Assembly: GCA_017993025.1 (NCBI GenBank)
Contig: JAGONL010000002.1
Span: 1 to 40,847 of the forward strand
From: Candidatus Saccharimonadota bacterium
GTDB lineage: Bacteria > Patescibacteriota > Saccharimonadia > Saccharimonadales > SZUA-47
DNA length: 40,847 bases
Reading direction: 5' to 3'
The notes under the pieces: generated by a model
Seen by the model: only the letters and a program-made list of their open reading frames with translations
Database searches by the model: none
Told to the model about the DNA's origin: nothing
Position numbers and translations under genes: made by a program
Shown here: positions 21,662 through 30,083 of the stretch, one piece after another
How the letters are laid out: every line of letters begins with the position of its first letter
Numbering within the stretch: the first letter of the stretch is position 1

Positions 21662-22216
21662 ATGGAAATTTACAAAGAACTACTAGAGCGTGTTGCTGAA
21701 CCACATCAGTGGCACTTATCTGGCACTAGAAAGGGTAAAGTAAAAATAGATGAGGGTAAAGAACTACTGAAAGTAGAGCTTGGCCAAAAAATTCACACTA
21801 TTCAGTTGCAGATTGCCGACCCAACAAAAGCACGTCGAAGACCCGAATTACTAAGAACGGATAGACTCATGCGTCGTATGTACAGTACAACTCGTGACGG
21901 ATTGTTGGTCGGTAGATTAATTGGTATGTCGGTCAACGGTCGTCCGGTGGAAGGTGTTCCTAGTTTTGGATCACACAAAAGAAACATGAATCAGGAATGG
22001 CAAGATCGTTTAGAAGCGGATGGTGACAACCTGATAGGATTACAAATTGCTGGATGTATATTACAGCAAGCGATTAATATTGTCCCTGATCAAGAACTGC
22101 CTGAGGCCTATGAGCAACGCTCAACGCTTAATGACCTAGATATAAGGGCAAACGGCATTCTACTGGGAATTAAGTCGGTTCGACTGGATATGAGCAGATC
22201 GGGACTATCAGTATGA
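21662..22216 (+). CDS. Unknown 184-aa protein, first gene of Phe-attenuated operon
   Basis: Not recognised. Basic and soluble: WHLSGTRKGKVKIDEGKELL, ARRRPELLRTDRLMRRMYST, then a helical acidic C-terminal half (DGDNLIGLQIAGCILQQAIN). AGGAG lies about 9 nt before the ATG (AGGAGAATAGGAG). Its stop overlaps the start of the PheRS-like gene (ATGA), so stoichiometric co-expression is likely. The Arg-rich middle could contact tRNA; it might be a partner or chaperone of the synthetase. No homology to PheT seen. Confidence 0.85.
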   Translation: MEIYKELLERVAEPHQWHLSGTRKGKVKIDEGKELLKVELGQKIHTIQLQIADPTKARRRPELLRTDRLMRRMYSTTRDGLLVGRLIGMSVNGRPVEGVPSFGSHKRNMNQEWQDRLEADGDNLIGLQIAGCILQQAINIVPDQELPEAYEQRSTLNDLDIRANGILLGIKSVRLDMSRSGLSV

Positions 22217-23343
22217 AAATGTACATTAAACCAATAACAAAAACTGAGCTCAAGAAGTACCTCAGCATTAAAGACTTAACGCAGGATACCAATCATTCGA
22301 TTGGTATCCTAGCAAATATGATCATGGACCGTATGCGTCTAACTCATCCCAATTCCGATGTGCGGGTTTATCGAAACAATCCTGCGGTAACTACGGAGGA
22401 TAATTACGATAATCTGTGTATCAAAGCCGACAATATTAGTCGTTCGTCTGCCTATACCCACTACATAGACAGTACTCACGTTTTAAGAACCCACACATCA
22501 GCACAAATTCCGGGCATATTGCGTAGCCTCGCTAAAGATAGCACTTGGAGCGACGTGCTTATTTTAATTCCAGGCCTTGCCTATAGACGAGACGTCACAG
22601 ATAAAAAGCATGTAGGTGAAGTACATATGTTAGATATGTGGCGCATTGTAAGAAGTGATAAGGTAAAAGTCATCGCAAAGGATGATCTACTTCATGTTGT
22701 TGAAGATATCGCATCTGTTGCATCACCAGGATGGAACTTGAGAATCATTGATTCACCACACCCGTATACAAAACAAGGCATAGAAGTAAATGCCGTGCTA
22801 GGTGATCGTGATATAGAAATACTTGAATGCGGATTAGTAGGAGATGAGGTCATGAAAAAAGCTGGCCTAGACCCAAGTGTCTGTTCGGGCTGGGCACTTG
22901 GTATGGGTCTGGACCGTCTTACAATGACACTAAAAAATATTCCCGATGTTCGATACTTGCGATCTTCAAATCCCAAAATTGCTTTTCAAATGAAAGATCT
23001 CTCGAAATATATAGAGGTGTCACATCAACCGGCTATAATTCGAGACATGTCCTACAGTGTACCGGAGGGATACGTTGAAGAAGATGTGAATGAAGATATC
23101 CGAATAGCACTTGGAAAACGAGCAGGTATTTTAGAAAGTGTAGAAATTCTAAACGAAACAAGCTACAAAGATCTGCCAGAACAAGTACGTACTAGACTAG
23201 GCATCTCTAAAGATCAAAAAAATCTGCTTGTACGAGTAACACTAAGACATCTTAATCGAAGTCTAACCAACGATGAGGCAAATACCATTTACGATCAGGT
23301 TTACGATGTTATTAACTATGGATCAGGAGGATATCCGTCATGA
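22213..23343 (+). CDS. Single-chain phenylalanyl-tRNA synthetase-like protein (mitochondrial-type layout)
   Basis: 376 aa. A class II PheS-type catalytic domain (about 35-265) is followed by an FDX-ACB anticodon-binding domain (about 270-370). LRTHTSAQ is the motif 1-side signature; YRRDVTDKKHVGEVHMLDMW is motif 2 (YRRD..D..H....H); GMGLDRLTMTLKNIPDVRYL is motif 3. The ACB part contains IIRDMSYSVPEG, ILESVEIL and VRVTLRHLNRSLTNDEA. Catalytic plus FDX-ACB in one chain without PheT is the arrangement of mitochondrial PheRS, unlike the usual bacterial (alpha-beta)2 enzyme. The Phe leader upstream supports Phe specificity. Confidence 0.85.
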   Translation: MKMYIKPITKTELKKYLSIKDLTQDTNHSIGILANMIMDRMRLTHPNSDVRVYRNNPAVTTEDNYDNLCIKADNISRSSAYTHYIDSTHVLRTHTSAQIPGILRSLAKDSTWSDVLILIPGLAYRRDVTDKKHVGEVHMLDMWRIVRSDKVKVIAKDDLLHVVEDIASVASPGWNLRIIDSPHPYTKQGIEVNAVLGDRDIEILECGLVGDEVMKKAGLDPSVCSGWALGMGLDRLTMTLKNIPDVRYLRSSNPKIAFQMKDLSKYIEVSHQPAIIRDMSYSVPEGYVEEDVNEDIRIALGKRAGILESVEILNETSYKDLPEQVRTRLGISKDQKNLLVRVTLRHLNRSLTNDEANTIYDQVYDVINYGSGGYPS

Positions 23344-23393
23344 ACGGCATGAAACAACACTACTGCCTAAAATTTGGTAGACTAACCATATGA
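23340..23393 (+). CDS. 17-aa coupled micro-ORF
   Basis: Starts in the ATGA overlapping the PheRS-like stop and ends in another ATGA that starts the next micro-ORF. Sequence MNGMKQHYCLKFGRLTI. It may carry ribosomes toward alaX by termination-reinitiation rather than make a useful peptide. Confidence 0.35.
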   Translation: MNGMKQHYCLKFGRLTI

Positions 23394-23431
23394 AACAAGA
23401 AAATAATAAAACAGAGGGGATAATGCTATGA
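23390..23431 (+). CDS. 13-aa coupled micro-ORF
   Basis: MKQENNKTEGIML; its TGA overlaps the alaX ATG (ATGA). It contains the alaX ribosome-binding site (AGAGGGG). Supported only by the repeated ATGA arrangement. Confidence 0.3.
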   Translation: MKQENNKTEGIML

Positions 23432-24168
23432 CTGAATTACTATATTTACAGGATTTTGACACTGTAACTTGCGCTGCTGTTGTAGAGCATATAGGTAAAA
23501 CGGGTGACGGCAGAGCAGATATTGTGCTTGATAGAACCTGCTTTTATCCGCGTGGGGGTGGGCAGGACTGGGACAAGGGTGAAATATCTTCTGGTAATTT
23601 AAAACTTATTGTTGAAGAAGTTCGACTTGATGAAAACGGCAATGTACATCACGTAGGCACACTGGCTGGCGGAATGTTTATGGTCGGAGAAGATGTAGAC
23701 TGCAGTGTTGATACAGAAAGACGCATAATTAACACTAGATTGCACTCTGGTGGACACGTTGTTGACATGGCTGTTGACAGTCTTGAACTCGATTGGATTG
23801 CTACAAAAGGACAACACTATCCAGAGTTATGCGCAATAGAATATTCAGGAACTTGGGATGTCGAAAAGGCAGAGGAACTCCGATCAAGTATTGAGCAAAA
23901 AACTAATGAGTTTGTAAAGAGCGCATACCAAACAAGCCTGCGCTTCATGCCTTTGCAAGAAATGCATACTGTATGTCGTCACGTACCCGAGAATATTCCG
24001 AAAAACAAGCCAGGCCGAGTAGTGATGTATGGTGAAGATTTTGGTATTCCATGCGGTGGCACTCACGTAAAAAATCTCTCGGAAATTGGTGAGATTAAAG
24101 TTTCAAAGCTAAAAGAGAAAAAAGGTGTGATTCGTTTAAACTATGAGGTAGTTGGAATTAACGCCTAA
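23428..24168 (+). CDS. AlaX-type trans-editing protein
   Basis: 246 aa. Freestanding homologue of the AlaRS editing domain, which removes Ser or Gly from mischarged tRNA-Ala. Signature YPRGGGQDWDKG near the N-terminus; zinc ligands HSGGH (HxxxH) at about residue 110 and CGGTHVKNLSEIG near the C-terminus. Third full gene of the Phe-attenuated operon, with AGGGG 8-9 nt upstream and an ATGA overlap with the preceding micro-ORF. Pairing an Ala-editing factor with a PheRS-like enzyme is unusual. Confidence 0.92.
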   Translation: MTELLYLQDFDTVTCAAVVEHIGKTGDGRADIVLDRTCFYPRGGGQDWDKGEISSGNLKLIVEEVRLDENGNVHHVGTLAGGMFMVGEDVDCSVDTERRIINTRLHSGGHVVDMAVDSLELDWIATKGQHYPELCAIEYSGTWDVEKAEELRSSIEQKTNEFVKSAYQTSLRFMPLQEMHTVCRHVPENIPKNKPGRVVMYGEDFGIPCGGTHVKNLSEIGEIKVSKLKEKKGVIRLNYEVVGINA

Positions 24169-24191
24169 GTGAAACAAAACTATTAAAGCCC

Positions 24192-24466
24192 TGTAGCCCG
24201 TCCACCCTCTGAAATACTGATTCATGACAATCAGCCACTTCTGAGTCAAGCATTAAGCAAATCCAGAAACATATATCTTAAAGTTGTTTACTGGACGCTT
24301 GCGTCCTTAATGCGCAGAAGTGGGTGGTATCTGTCATGAGTCATGTATTCTCAATAGGGTGTCGCTTTCTTTGCTTCATTTCTTTGCGACCAAAGAAATG
24401 AAGGCCTAGCACGACTGGCAAAAGTCGTATGTTCGTAGGTATGGGCGCGAAAAGCCCATTGTAGCC
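24192..24466 (+). repeat. Structured dispersed element, copy B
   Basis: Best forward reference copy. Begins TGTAGCCC, ends TTGTAGC. Long arm 24225-24257 pairs with 24307-24343; inner TCCAG/CTGGA; loop signature ACTGGACGCTTGCGTCCTT; hairpin CTTCATTTCTTT (24374-24385)/AAAGAAATGAAG (24392-24403); final hairpin GGGC-GCGAAAA-GCCC. Lies between alaX and the sortase gene. Confidence 0.88.
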
Positions 24467-24492
24467 TATTTGAACAGTGCTAGCCTGAGAAA

Positions 24493-24501
24493 TGTTATAC
24501 T
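24493..24501 (+). promoter_or_regulatory. Extended -10 promoter of the sortase gene
   Basis: TGTTATACT: TG, one base, TATACT (24496-24501). Candidate ATGs follow at 24506 and 24512, so the mRNA has little or no leader. Confidence 0.6.
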
Positions 24502-24511
24502 GTTAATGATT

Positions 24512-25876
24512 ATGGCTGACGATAATACAAACAATAGCTCCGATGATGATTTGCTGGCAGAACTTAGGGCGAGAACTGCAATGCTTGCTGAGAAAGTTCA
24601 TGGCCACGAAGATCCAGCAAATAGAGTTTTGAAGCTTAATGACACTTCAGAAGATGGTGACGATTTTGTTGACTCGCTGAAACAGGACAAGCCAGAAATA
24701 CAACAGACAAAATCTGAAACTTTAGAGCTTTTTGACTCAAAAGGCAATCCTGCAGTTGAACTTGTGCGCCAAAAACTGGCAAATCTATACAAAAAAGAAC
24801 CAGATGCTAAAACAGAAGCTATAGAATCGTATCAGGCAGGCAAGCACCGCTCTAAGCACCAAATGGTTATGTATAATTTATCGACTTCAGGCAGATCCCT
24901 AGCCGATATTCAGACTCAGTGGCACGAATATTACAGTGGACTTCCTGACGAAGAAAAGCACCAGGTTTGGCAAGAATTCTATGAAAATCAGGGTCAAGTT
25001 TCAGCATTTGAAATGGCTCAACCGAAAACACAAAAATCGATCACCCCAGCACCACATAAAAAATCTAAAGCCCCTAAAATTTTCGCTGTTCAAAACCCCG
25101 GAGACACTCGTACAGTTGGCGAAATCAAAAACTCGCTCTATGACAAAGTCAGTGCAGGGGGCAAGCTAACTGCTGTCCATCACTTTAAATCACTTTTGTT
25201 TGGGTTGGGACTAGCGTCATTGGTTGGGTTAATTATTACGTTTACTTTCTTTAATGAGGTGTTTATCGCACCATTTATAAGCCCCGGCAAAAACGTATCT
25301 GCCACACCTATAATCGGTAATCAAACAGGGGATGTTGGTCCGGAGTCTAAAATTATTATTCCTAAAATTAACCTAGAAGTTCCTGTTGTTTTTGGCATGA
25401 CTACGATTGACGAAAAACAGGTTCAGTCAGAGCTTGAAAACGGGGTTGTGCACTATGCCAGCACCCCAAACCCTGGGGAAAGTGGAAACGTGGCGATTGT
25501 TGGGCATTCTAGCAATAATATCCTGAACTCCGGTAAGTATAAATTTGCTTTTGTACTACTTAAAAAACTAGAAGCAGAGGATACATTTTTTGTTCAAAAA
25601 GACGGTATTCGTTACACCTATAAAGTCTACAAAAAAGAAGTTGTAGGACCAGATAATGTTGCCGTGTTAGACACTCAAGAAAAACCGAACACAATTACCC
25701 TGATTACCTGTGACCCGCCTGGTACGTCTATAAATAGATTAATAATAACGGCAGAGCAGATATCGCCTGACCCTCTAGGCAATAAACCTAGCACGGCCAT
25801 TCCGGTAACTGCGGAGGAAGTAGACAAGCTTCCTAGCAACGCGCCAAGTTTATGGTCGCGAATCTGGCCCTTCTAG
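24512..25876 (+). CDS. Membrane-anchored sortase (class D/E-like)
   Basis: 454 aa. A long acidic, helical cytoplasmic region (about 1-215) precedes one membrane helix at about 225-247 (LLFGLGLASLVGLIITFTF) and an extracellular sortase domain: KIIIPKINLEVPVVFGM, VAIVGHSS (catalytic His), TLITCDPPGTSINRLII (catalytic Cys and Arg). Sortases covalently attach or cross-link surface proteins. The roughly 200-residue N-terminal cytoplasmic extension is much longer than in standard sortases. ATG 24512 is preferred (MADDNTNN); 24506 is possible. Flanked by element copies B and F. Confidence 0.9.
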   Translation: MADDNTNNSSDDDLLAELRARTAMLAEKVHGHEDPANRVLKLNDTSEDGDDFVDSLKQDKPEIQQTKSETLELFDSKGNPAVELVRQKLANLYKKEPDAKTEAIESYQAGKHRSKHQMVMYNLSTSGRSLADIQTQWHEYYSGLPDEEKHQVWQEFYENQGQVSAFEMAQPKTQKSITPAPHKKSKAPKIFAVQNPGDTRTVGEIKNSLYDKVSAGGKLTAVHHFKSLLFGLGLASLVGLIITFTFFNEVFIAPFISPGKNVSATPIIGNQTGDVGPESKIIIPKINLEVPVVFGMTTIDEKQVQSELENGVVHYASTPNPGESGNVAIVGHSSNNILNSGKYKFAFVLLKKLEAEDTFFVQKDGIRYTYKVYKKEVVGPDNVAVLDTQEKPNTITLITCDPPGTSINRLIITAEQISPDPLGNKPSTAIPVTAEEVDKLPSNAPSLWSRIWPF

Positions 25877-25901
25877 TCGTCTCGCAGACGACACTACTTT
25901 T

Positions 25902-26164
25902 CGGCTACAGGCGAGCAAAGGGGCTAGTGCCAGCCCCTTAAACCCCTCGCCATACTTTTCCCTACAGGCGCAAAAGTATGCAAAAGCCCCGCAGCCTATC
26001 TGCGAAACATCTTTAAAGACAAACTAACCAGAACCTAGTCGCGCCCTGAGGACGCAAGCGGTCAAAAGTGAGTTTAATAACTGAGTACTTTTGACTTGGC
26101 TCAGGGCTTGATTCGCCTAGCCCCTGATTGTCTTTAAGCGTTTACAGAGGCTGACCTAGCTGCA
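25902..26164 (-). repeat. Structured dispersed element, copy F
   Basis: The most divergent copy, reverse-oriented. Keeps the architecture with different stem sequences: variable hairpin CATACTTTT (25951-25959)/AAAAGTATG (25972-25980); terminal hairpin GGGGCT/AGCCCC; inner loop stem AAAGT/ACTTT; GAATCAAGC and CGCTTGCGTCCT retained. Head to head with copy C. Confidence 0.8.
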
Positions 26165-26172
26165 CGAGCTAC

Positions 26173-26427
26173 GTAGCTACTGTGGCTCAACCACCCCTTG
26201 AAATACTGATTCATGACAATCAGCCACTTCTGAGTCAAGCATTAAGCAAATCCAGAAGTACATAACCATTGAATTACTTACTGGACGCTTGCGTTCTTAA
26301 TGCGCAGAAGTGGGTGGTATCTGTCTTGAGTAATGTATCTTCAATAGGGTGTCGCTTTTTTGCCTCTCGTTTTTTGCGATTAAAAAATGAGAGTCGTAGG
26401 TATGGGCGCGAAAAGCCCGTTGTAGCT
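26173..26427 (+). repeat. Structured dispersed element, copy C
   Basis: Forward copy very close to B in the long arms but with the A-type variable hairpin CTCTCGTTTTTT (26364-26375)/AAAAAATGAGAG (26382-26393), including a G-U pair. Ends in the GGGC-GCGAAAA-GCCC hairpin and TTGTAGC. Confidence 0.88.
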
Positions 26428-26454
26428 TGGCGATTTTTCAAAAGTCGTTATTCT

Positions 26455-27939
26455 TTATCTATCCTCAGCCGTGCGCATGAATGTACGGATTAGCTGGTAT
26501 GGCTCTGCTACGGTAGTGCCGGTGACGGCTGTGTACATAAAGTCGTGGCTGTTATTGAAAAAACTTCCTAGTTGACCGTTGGCAGATACCATATCATAGC
26601 GGTTACTTCCGTCAAAATCTATCATCAGCTGTTTTCCGGCGATGCTTAGTAGAAAATGTTGTCCGTCAATCCAATTTAGTTTTGTGCCTTCGTCTATTTG
26701 GTTTTCTAACTTAAAACTGTATGACCTATCAGCGTCAAACTCATGACTAGCAAGAGTCTGCGTACCACGGACTACAATAACGCTAGAATCTGCGGAAATC
26801 TCAAGCTCTGAAGGATTATCTACCCGCAGAACCGTTGTTGGTACGGGAATAGAAGAGAAGTCGTTGTTTTTAAGGGAATTAACAGGGTCGTTATAAATAA
26901 TTGCTCTATTCTCAACTGGCGAACTTATGCCTAGTACTATGGCATCTCCTAGCTTGGACATATCTAGAAGATATTTTGGGCTCTCTTTAAAACTGCGTAT
27001 TTTATGGGTATCATTTCCGTTTTTAAGATAAGCAGTAACGGTTCCGGCTTCAGAGTTTTTGGACGTTATATACAGTACAGTGTCGTCGCCAAACGTTTTA
27101 TAAGCCAGCACGTCTTGCAGTACAACACTGAAAATTCCGTCGCGCGTATCGGCCTGATATAGAGTTTTGCTCGTACCGTCATATAAATACAACAAATCGT
27201 TTTTTCTTGACCGTAGACTAACTTCTGAATACGGCACAGTAGGGAAGAGGGTCTTTAGTTTTTTAGATTTTGTACCGTCTTCTCTATCAATTATTACGTA
27301 CTCTGAAGTGCTGGCAGTACGGTAAACGGCAAGGAAGTTCTTGTTGTCATCTGCCCAATCAATAACCTCCCAGGTGCCGGGCTCTTTTGTGTCAAGCAAT
27401 CCTAATGGTAGGGGCAGATTAATATAGTCAAACTGGCTTTTAGTTATGTCAATAACGCGCATTAATAACGGATTATCTGTAAAAGAAGTTACTAACCATC
27501 TTTTATCTATGCTTTGCGACATCATATTAGGGATTGCGGGCATATTGATGGCAAGTTCGCTGTCCAGAACCTCTGGCACCATCCGTGCGTATGTAAGCCG
27601 ACGCAGGCTTCCACCCTCTAGCGCTAGGTTTCGGCTCCAGGTTCTGTAACCATCACGCCGTAGTTCAATATCGTAAGATCCTGCTGGCAAAACCAACCTA
27701 GCGTCTGTTCGTCCACGTTGTTTTTGACCATTAAGAAAAATTTCTGCAGATTCTGGCTTGCTATCTAGATACACCAATCCGTTTTGAATAACTTCACCAG
27801 TTTGCCTATCTATCGAATAACCGTTAATCAAATACACAAAAACAACTGTTGCAATAGCTATCGCAATACCAATCAGCACGTACATAATCATCAGTTTAGT
27901 TTTTTTTCGTCGCTTTTTAAGTGGGTCTAAATAGTCCAT
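26455..27939 (-). CDS. PEGA-domain membrane protein with propeller-like C-terminus
   Basis: 494 aa. Basic N-terminus (LKKRRKKTKLM), membrane helix at about 17-40 (IMYVLIGIAIAIATVVFVYLI), then a PEGA domain at about 52-120 (VYLDSKPESAEIFLNGQKQ, GRTDARLVLPAGSYDIELRR, GYRTWSRNL). The rest (about 130-490) has repeated short strands, probably a beta propeller (DDNKNFLAVYRT; NDLLYLYDG; WIDGQHFLLSIAG). Extracellular, cell-envelope role likely. AGGA lies about 15 nt upstream; TATAGT further up. Confidence 0.88.
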   Translation of the reverse strand: MDYLDPLKKRRKKTKLMIMYVLIGIAIAIATVVFVYLINGYSIDRQTGEVIQNGLVYLDSKPESAEIFLNGQKQRGRTDARLVLPAGSYDIELRRDGYRTWSRNLALEGGSLRRLTYARMVPEVLDSELAINMPAIPNMMSQSIDKRWLVTSFTDNPLLMRVIDITKSQFDYINLPLPLGLLDTKEPGTWEVIDWADDNKNFLAVYRTASTSEYVIIDREDGTKSKKLKTLFPTVPYSEVSLRSRKNDLLYLYDGTSKTLYQADTRDGIFSVVLQDVLAYKTFGDDTVLYITSKNSEAGTVTAYLKNGNDTHKIRSFKESPKYLLDMSKLGDAIVLGISSPVENRAIIYNDPVNSLKNNDFSSIPVPTTVLRVDNPSELEISADSSVIVVRGTQTLASHEFDADRSYSFKLENQIDEGTKLNWIDGQHFLLSIAGKQLMIDFDGSNRYDMVSANGQLGSFFNNSHDFMYTAVTGTTVAEPYQLIRTFMRTAEDR

Positions 27940-28070
27940 ATTTTGTTTGGGTGTCCTACTATACTCAATTATGTCATATGTTGCTCATTTTTACCTTGCG
28001 AAATTAGCGCATAAGAGATACGATATAGTAGCATAGGGTAACAAACAAAAGACTCCAGGAGTAAACATAC

Positions 28071-29174
28071 GTGGGCACACAACATCAAGACGTTATTGAA
28101 ATAAACGGCAAAAAATACGACGCAGTTACAGGCCGGCTTATCGTAGACCAAAGGCAAGAGTCAGAAAATGTTAACGCAAAGATGCCCCAACCTAAAAGCG
28201 GAGTGGTGCTAGATGGCTTTGTTAAAAGAACTCATCATGCAGACATAGCTCACGCACCAGCCTCTCATCACAAAAAACCTGTTCAGAAATCACAAACATT
28301 AATGCGCCAAGTAGTCAAAAAGCCGGCGACTCAACCATTATCACCACCGAAACCCGTATCAAAGCACCAACTTGTTAAGCCAACACTAGTTGCATCAACA
28401 CACATGCAAAAAAGCGCATCTGAGGTTAAAAAGAACCCTTTCGTGTCTAGATATGGCGACATTCAGCACCGCTCTACAGTAGTTAAAAAAGTTCAAGCCT
28501 TGGAGGTTAAAAAGCCAGAGCAATATACTGTCTCATCTGTAACACCACAAATATCTAGTCACAATGCAAGTGCTGTTGAGCACAACAGTGGTGGTCGTAG
28601 TAAAGCTACAAGCATGATGCTGGAAAGAGGGCTTGCAAACGCAACTAGCCATGAACTTCCAACACTGCCGTCCCAGCATCAGAACAAACGTAAAAAACTA
28701 GCCCACAAACTGGGTATAAGCGCCCGGGCAATGGCTATAAGCACTACAGTTCTAGCCGGAGTGTTACTTGGTGGGTTTTTTGCAATACAGAATGTACCGA
28801 ATCTATCTATGAGGGTTGCGGCAGCACGTGCAGGCTTTGACGCCAGCATGCCTGGATACAGCCCCTCTGGTTTTAGCTTTAAGGGTCCAATTAAATACAG
28901 TCCAGGACAAGTAACAATTTCTTTTGATTCAAACACTGACGACAGAGAATATACGGTAACTCAAAGATCCACAAACTGGAACAGCGATGCACTATTATCA
29001 AACTACGTAGTTACAAGCAACAAGCAGTACCAGACGTATCTAGACCGTGGTAGAACTCTATATATTTATGATGAATCAAACGCAACATGGATAGATAACG
29101 GTGTTTGGTATCAGGTTGAAGGTAACAGCGACATGACAACCGACCAACTTGTGCGCATCGCTTCCAGCATCTAG
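28071..29174 (+). CDS. Membrane-anchored DUF4367-like protein
   Basis: 367 aa. GTG start with CAGGAG 9 nt upstream. Residues 1-215 are Lys/Gln/His/Pro-rich and low-complexity (cytoplasmic), then a membrane helix at about 223-245 (MAISTTVLAGVLLGGFFAI) and an extracellular domain: ASMPGYSPSGFSFKGPIKY, then YDESNATWIDNGVWYQVEGN at the C-terminus, typical of DUF4367. TATAGT lies about 40 nt upstream. The long disordered cytoplasmic tail mirrors the layout of the neighbouring sortase. Confidence 0.85.
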   Translation: MGTQHQDVIEINGKKYDAVTGRLIVDQRQESENVNAKMPQPKSGVVLDGFVKRTHHADIAHAPASHHKKPVQKSQTLMRQVVKKPATQPLSPPKPVSKHQLVKPTLVASTHMQKSASEVKKNPFVSRYGDIQHRSTVVKKVQALEVKKPEQYTVSSVTPQISSHNASAVEHNSGGRSKATSMMLERGLANATSHELPTLPSQHQNKRKKLAHKLGISARAMAISTTVLAGVLLGGFFAIQNVPNLSMRVAAARAGFDASMPGYSPSGFSFKGPIKYSPGQVTISFDSNTDDREYTVTQRSTNWNSDALLSNYVVTSNKQYQTYLDRGRTLYIYDESNATWIDNGVWYQVEGNSDMTTDQLVRIASSI

Positions 29175-29179
29175 GGACT

Positions 29180-29275
29180 AGCCTCAGTTTAAAGTTGCAG
29201 GGTTGAAGAGTTACAGTGTTATGATTATGGAACTTTTAACTCTGGAACTCTTATACTTTTAACCTCCTATTACCC
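29180..29275. repeat. Inverted AGAGTT/AACTCT word array
   Basis: Left words GTTGCAGGGTTGAAGAGTTA; right words AACTTTTAACTCTGGAACTC and ACTTTTAACC; arms broadly complementary. It fills the gap before the next gene. Same style as the other word arrays, with different words. Confidence 0.65.
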
Positions 29276-29311
29276 ATATTTCAGTGTCTCTTGTGATGTA
29301 CAATTGTAGTT

Positions 29312-29809
29312 ATGGCTAATTACAAAGGACACGTAGCGGGTGGGGCAGTTGCGGGGATTATATATTACGGAGTTATATCTTATGTACCGATTGAGAGATT
29401 TGCTGAGGCTGCAGGTCTATTGTACGACTGGCAAGCAATATTTGCTGTGATTGTTATATCTACGCTTTTTGGGCTTTTCCCGGATGTAGACACCAACAGC
29501 AAAGCTCAGGATTTATTCTTTGGTATTGTGTTTCCTCTAGATATATTGCTGTTGTGGGCAGGTAGTATAGTGGCTGCTGCGTATTTAGGGCTAATATCAA
29601 TGCTACCCATTATTGGCCACCACCGTGGATGGACACACAAAAAATGGGCAATGATTGTTATACCACTGCCGATACTACTAATACCGTACCTATATGACAG
29701 TGCAAGTCTACCGATTTCTACAATCTATTACGGAGCTGCGGTTACTGGCTATTTTAGCCACCTGTTACTTGACGGTCTTATCTGGCGCAAGTTCCGCATA
29801 AAAAACTAA
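29312..29809 (+). CDS. Membrane-bound metal-dependent hydrolase (YdjM/DUF457 family)
   Basis: 165 aa. HVAGGAVAG near the N-terminus, LFPDVDTNSKAQDLFFG, IGHHRGWTHKKWAMIVIPLP and a C-terminal YFSHLLLDGLIW give the conserved His/Asp set of the YdjM family, within four hydrophobic helices. In Firmicutes/Proteobacteria members may be LexA-regulated; no such box is obvious here. TACAAT at 29299-29304 is 7 nt before the ATG. Confidence 0.88.
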   Translation: MANYKGHVAGGAVAGIIYYGVISYVPIERFAEAAGLLYDWQAIFAVIVISTLFGLFPDVDTNSKAQDLFFGIVFPLDILLLWAGSIVAAAYLGLISMLPIIGHHRGWTHKKWAMIVIPLPILLIPYLYDSASLPISTIYYGAAVTGYFSHLLLDGLIWRKFRIKN

Positions 29810-29836
29810 TCTTAGTTTGTAATTTTATCAAGAATC

Positions 29837-30083
29837 TAGCTACAAGTGGCTGTTTCGGCGCCACACCCCCGACTATCTTTTTCCTACAGGTGAAAAAGAT
29901 AGCAAAAACCCCGCACCCGACTGAAGAAACGTGATTAAAATCAAGGTACCAGACATACTCGCGCGACAAGAACGCAAGCGTCCAATAAGCAATTTAAATT
30001 AAGTATGCTTTTGGATTAGCTTGTCGCTTGATTCGAGCATGCCTGATTGATTTCATCAGTTTTTCAGAGGGTGGTTGGCTACA
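29837..30083 (-). repeat. Structured dispersed element, copy E
   Basis: Reverse copy. Variable hairpin CTATCTTTTTC (29873-29883)/GAAAAAGATAG (29892-29902); inner stem CCAA/TTGG replaces CCAG/CTGG of the other copies; GCGACAAG/CTTGTCGC base of the long arm; terminal hairpin TGGC/GCCA. Head to head with copy D. Confidence 0.85.
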
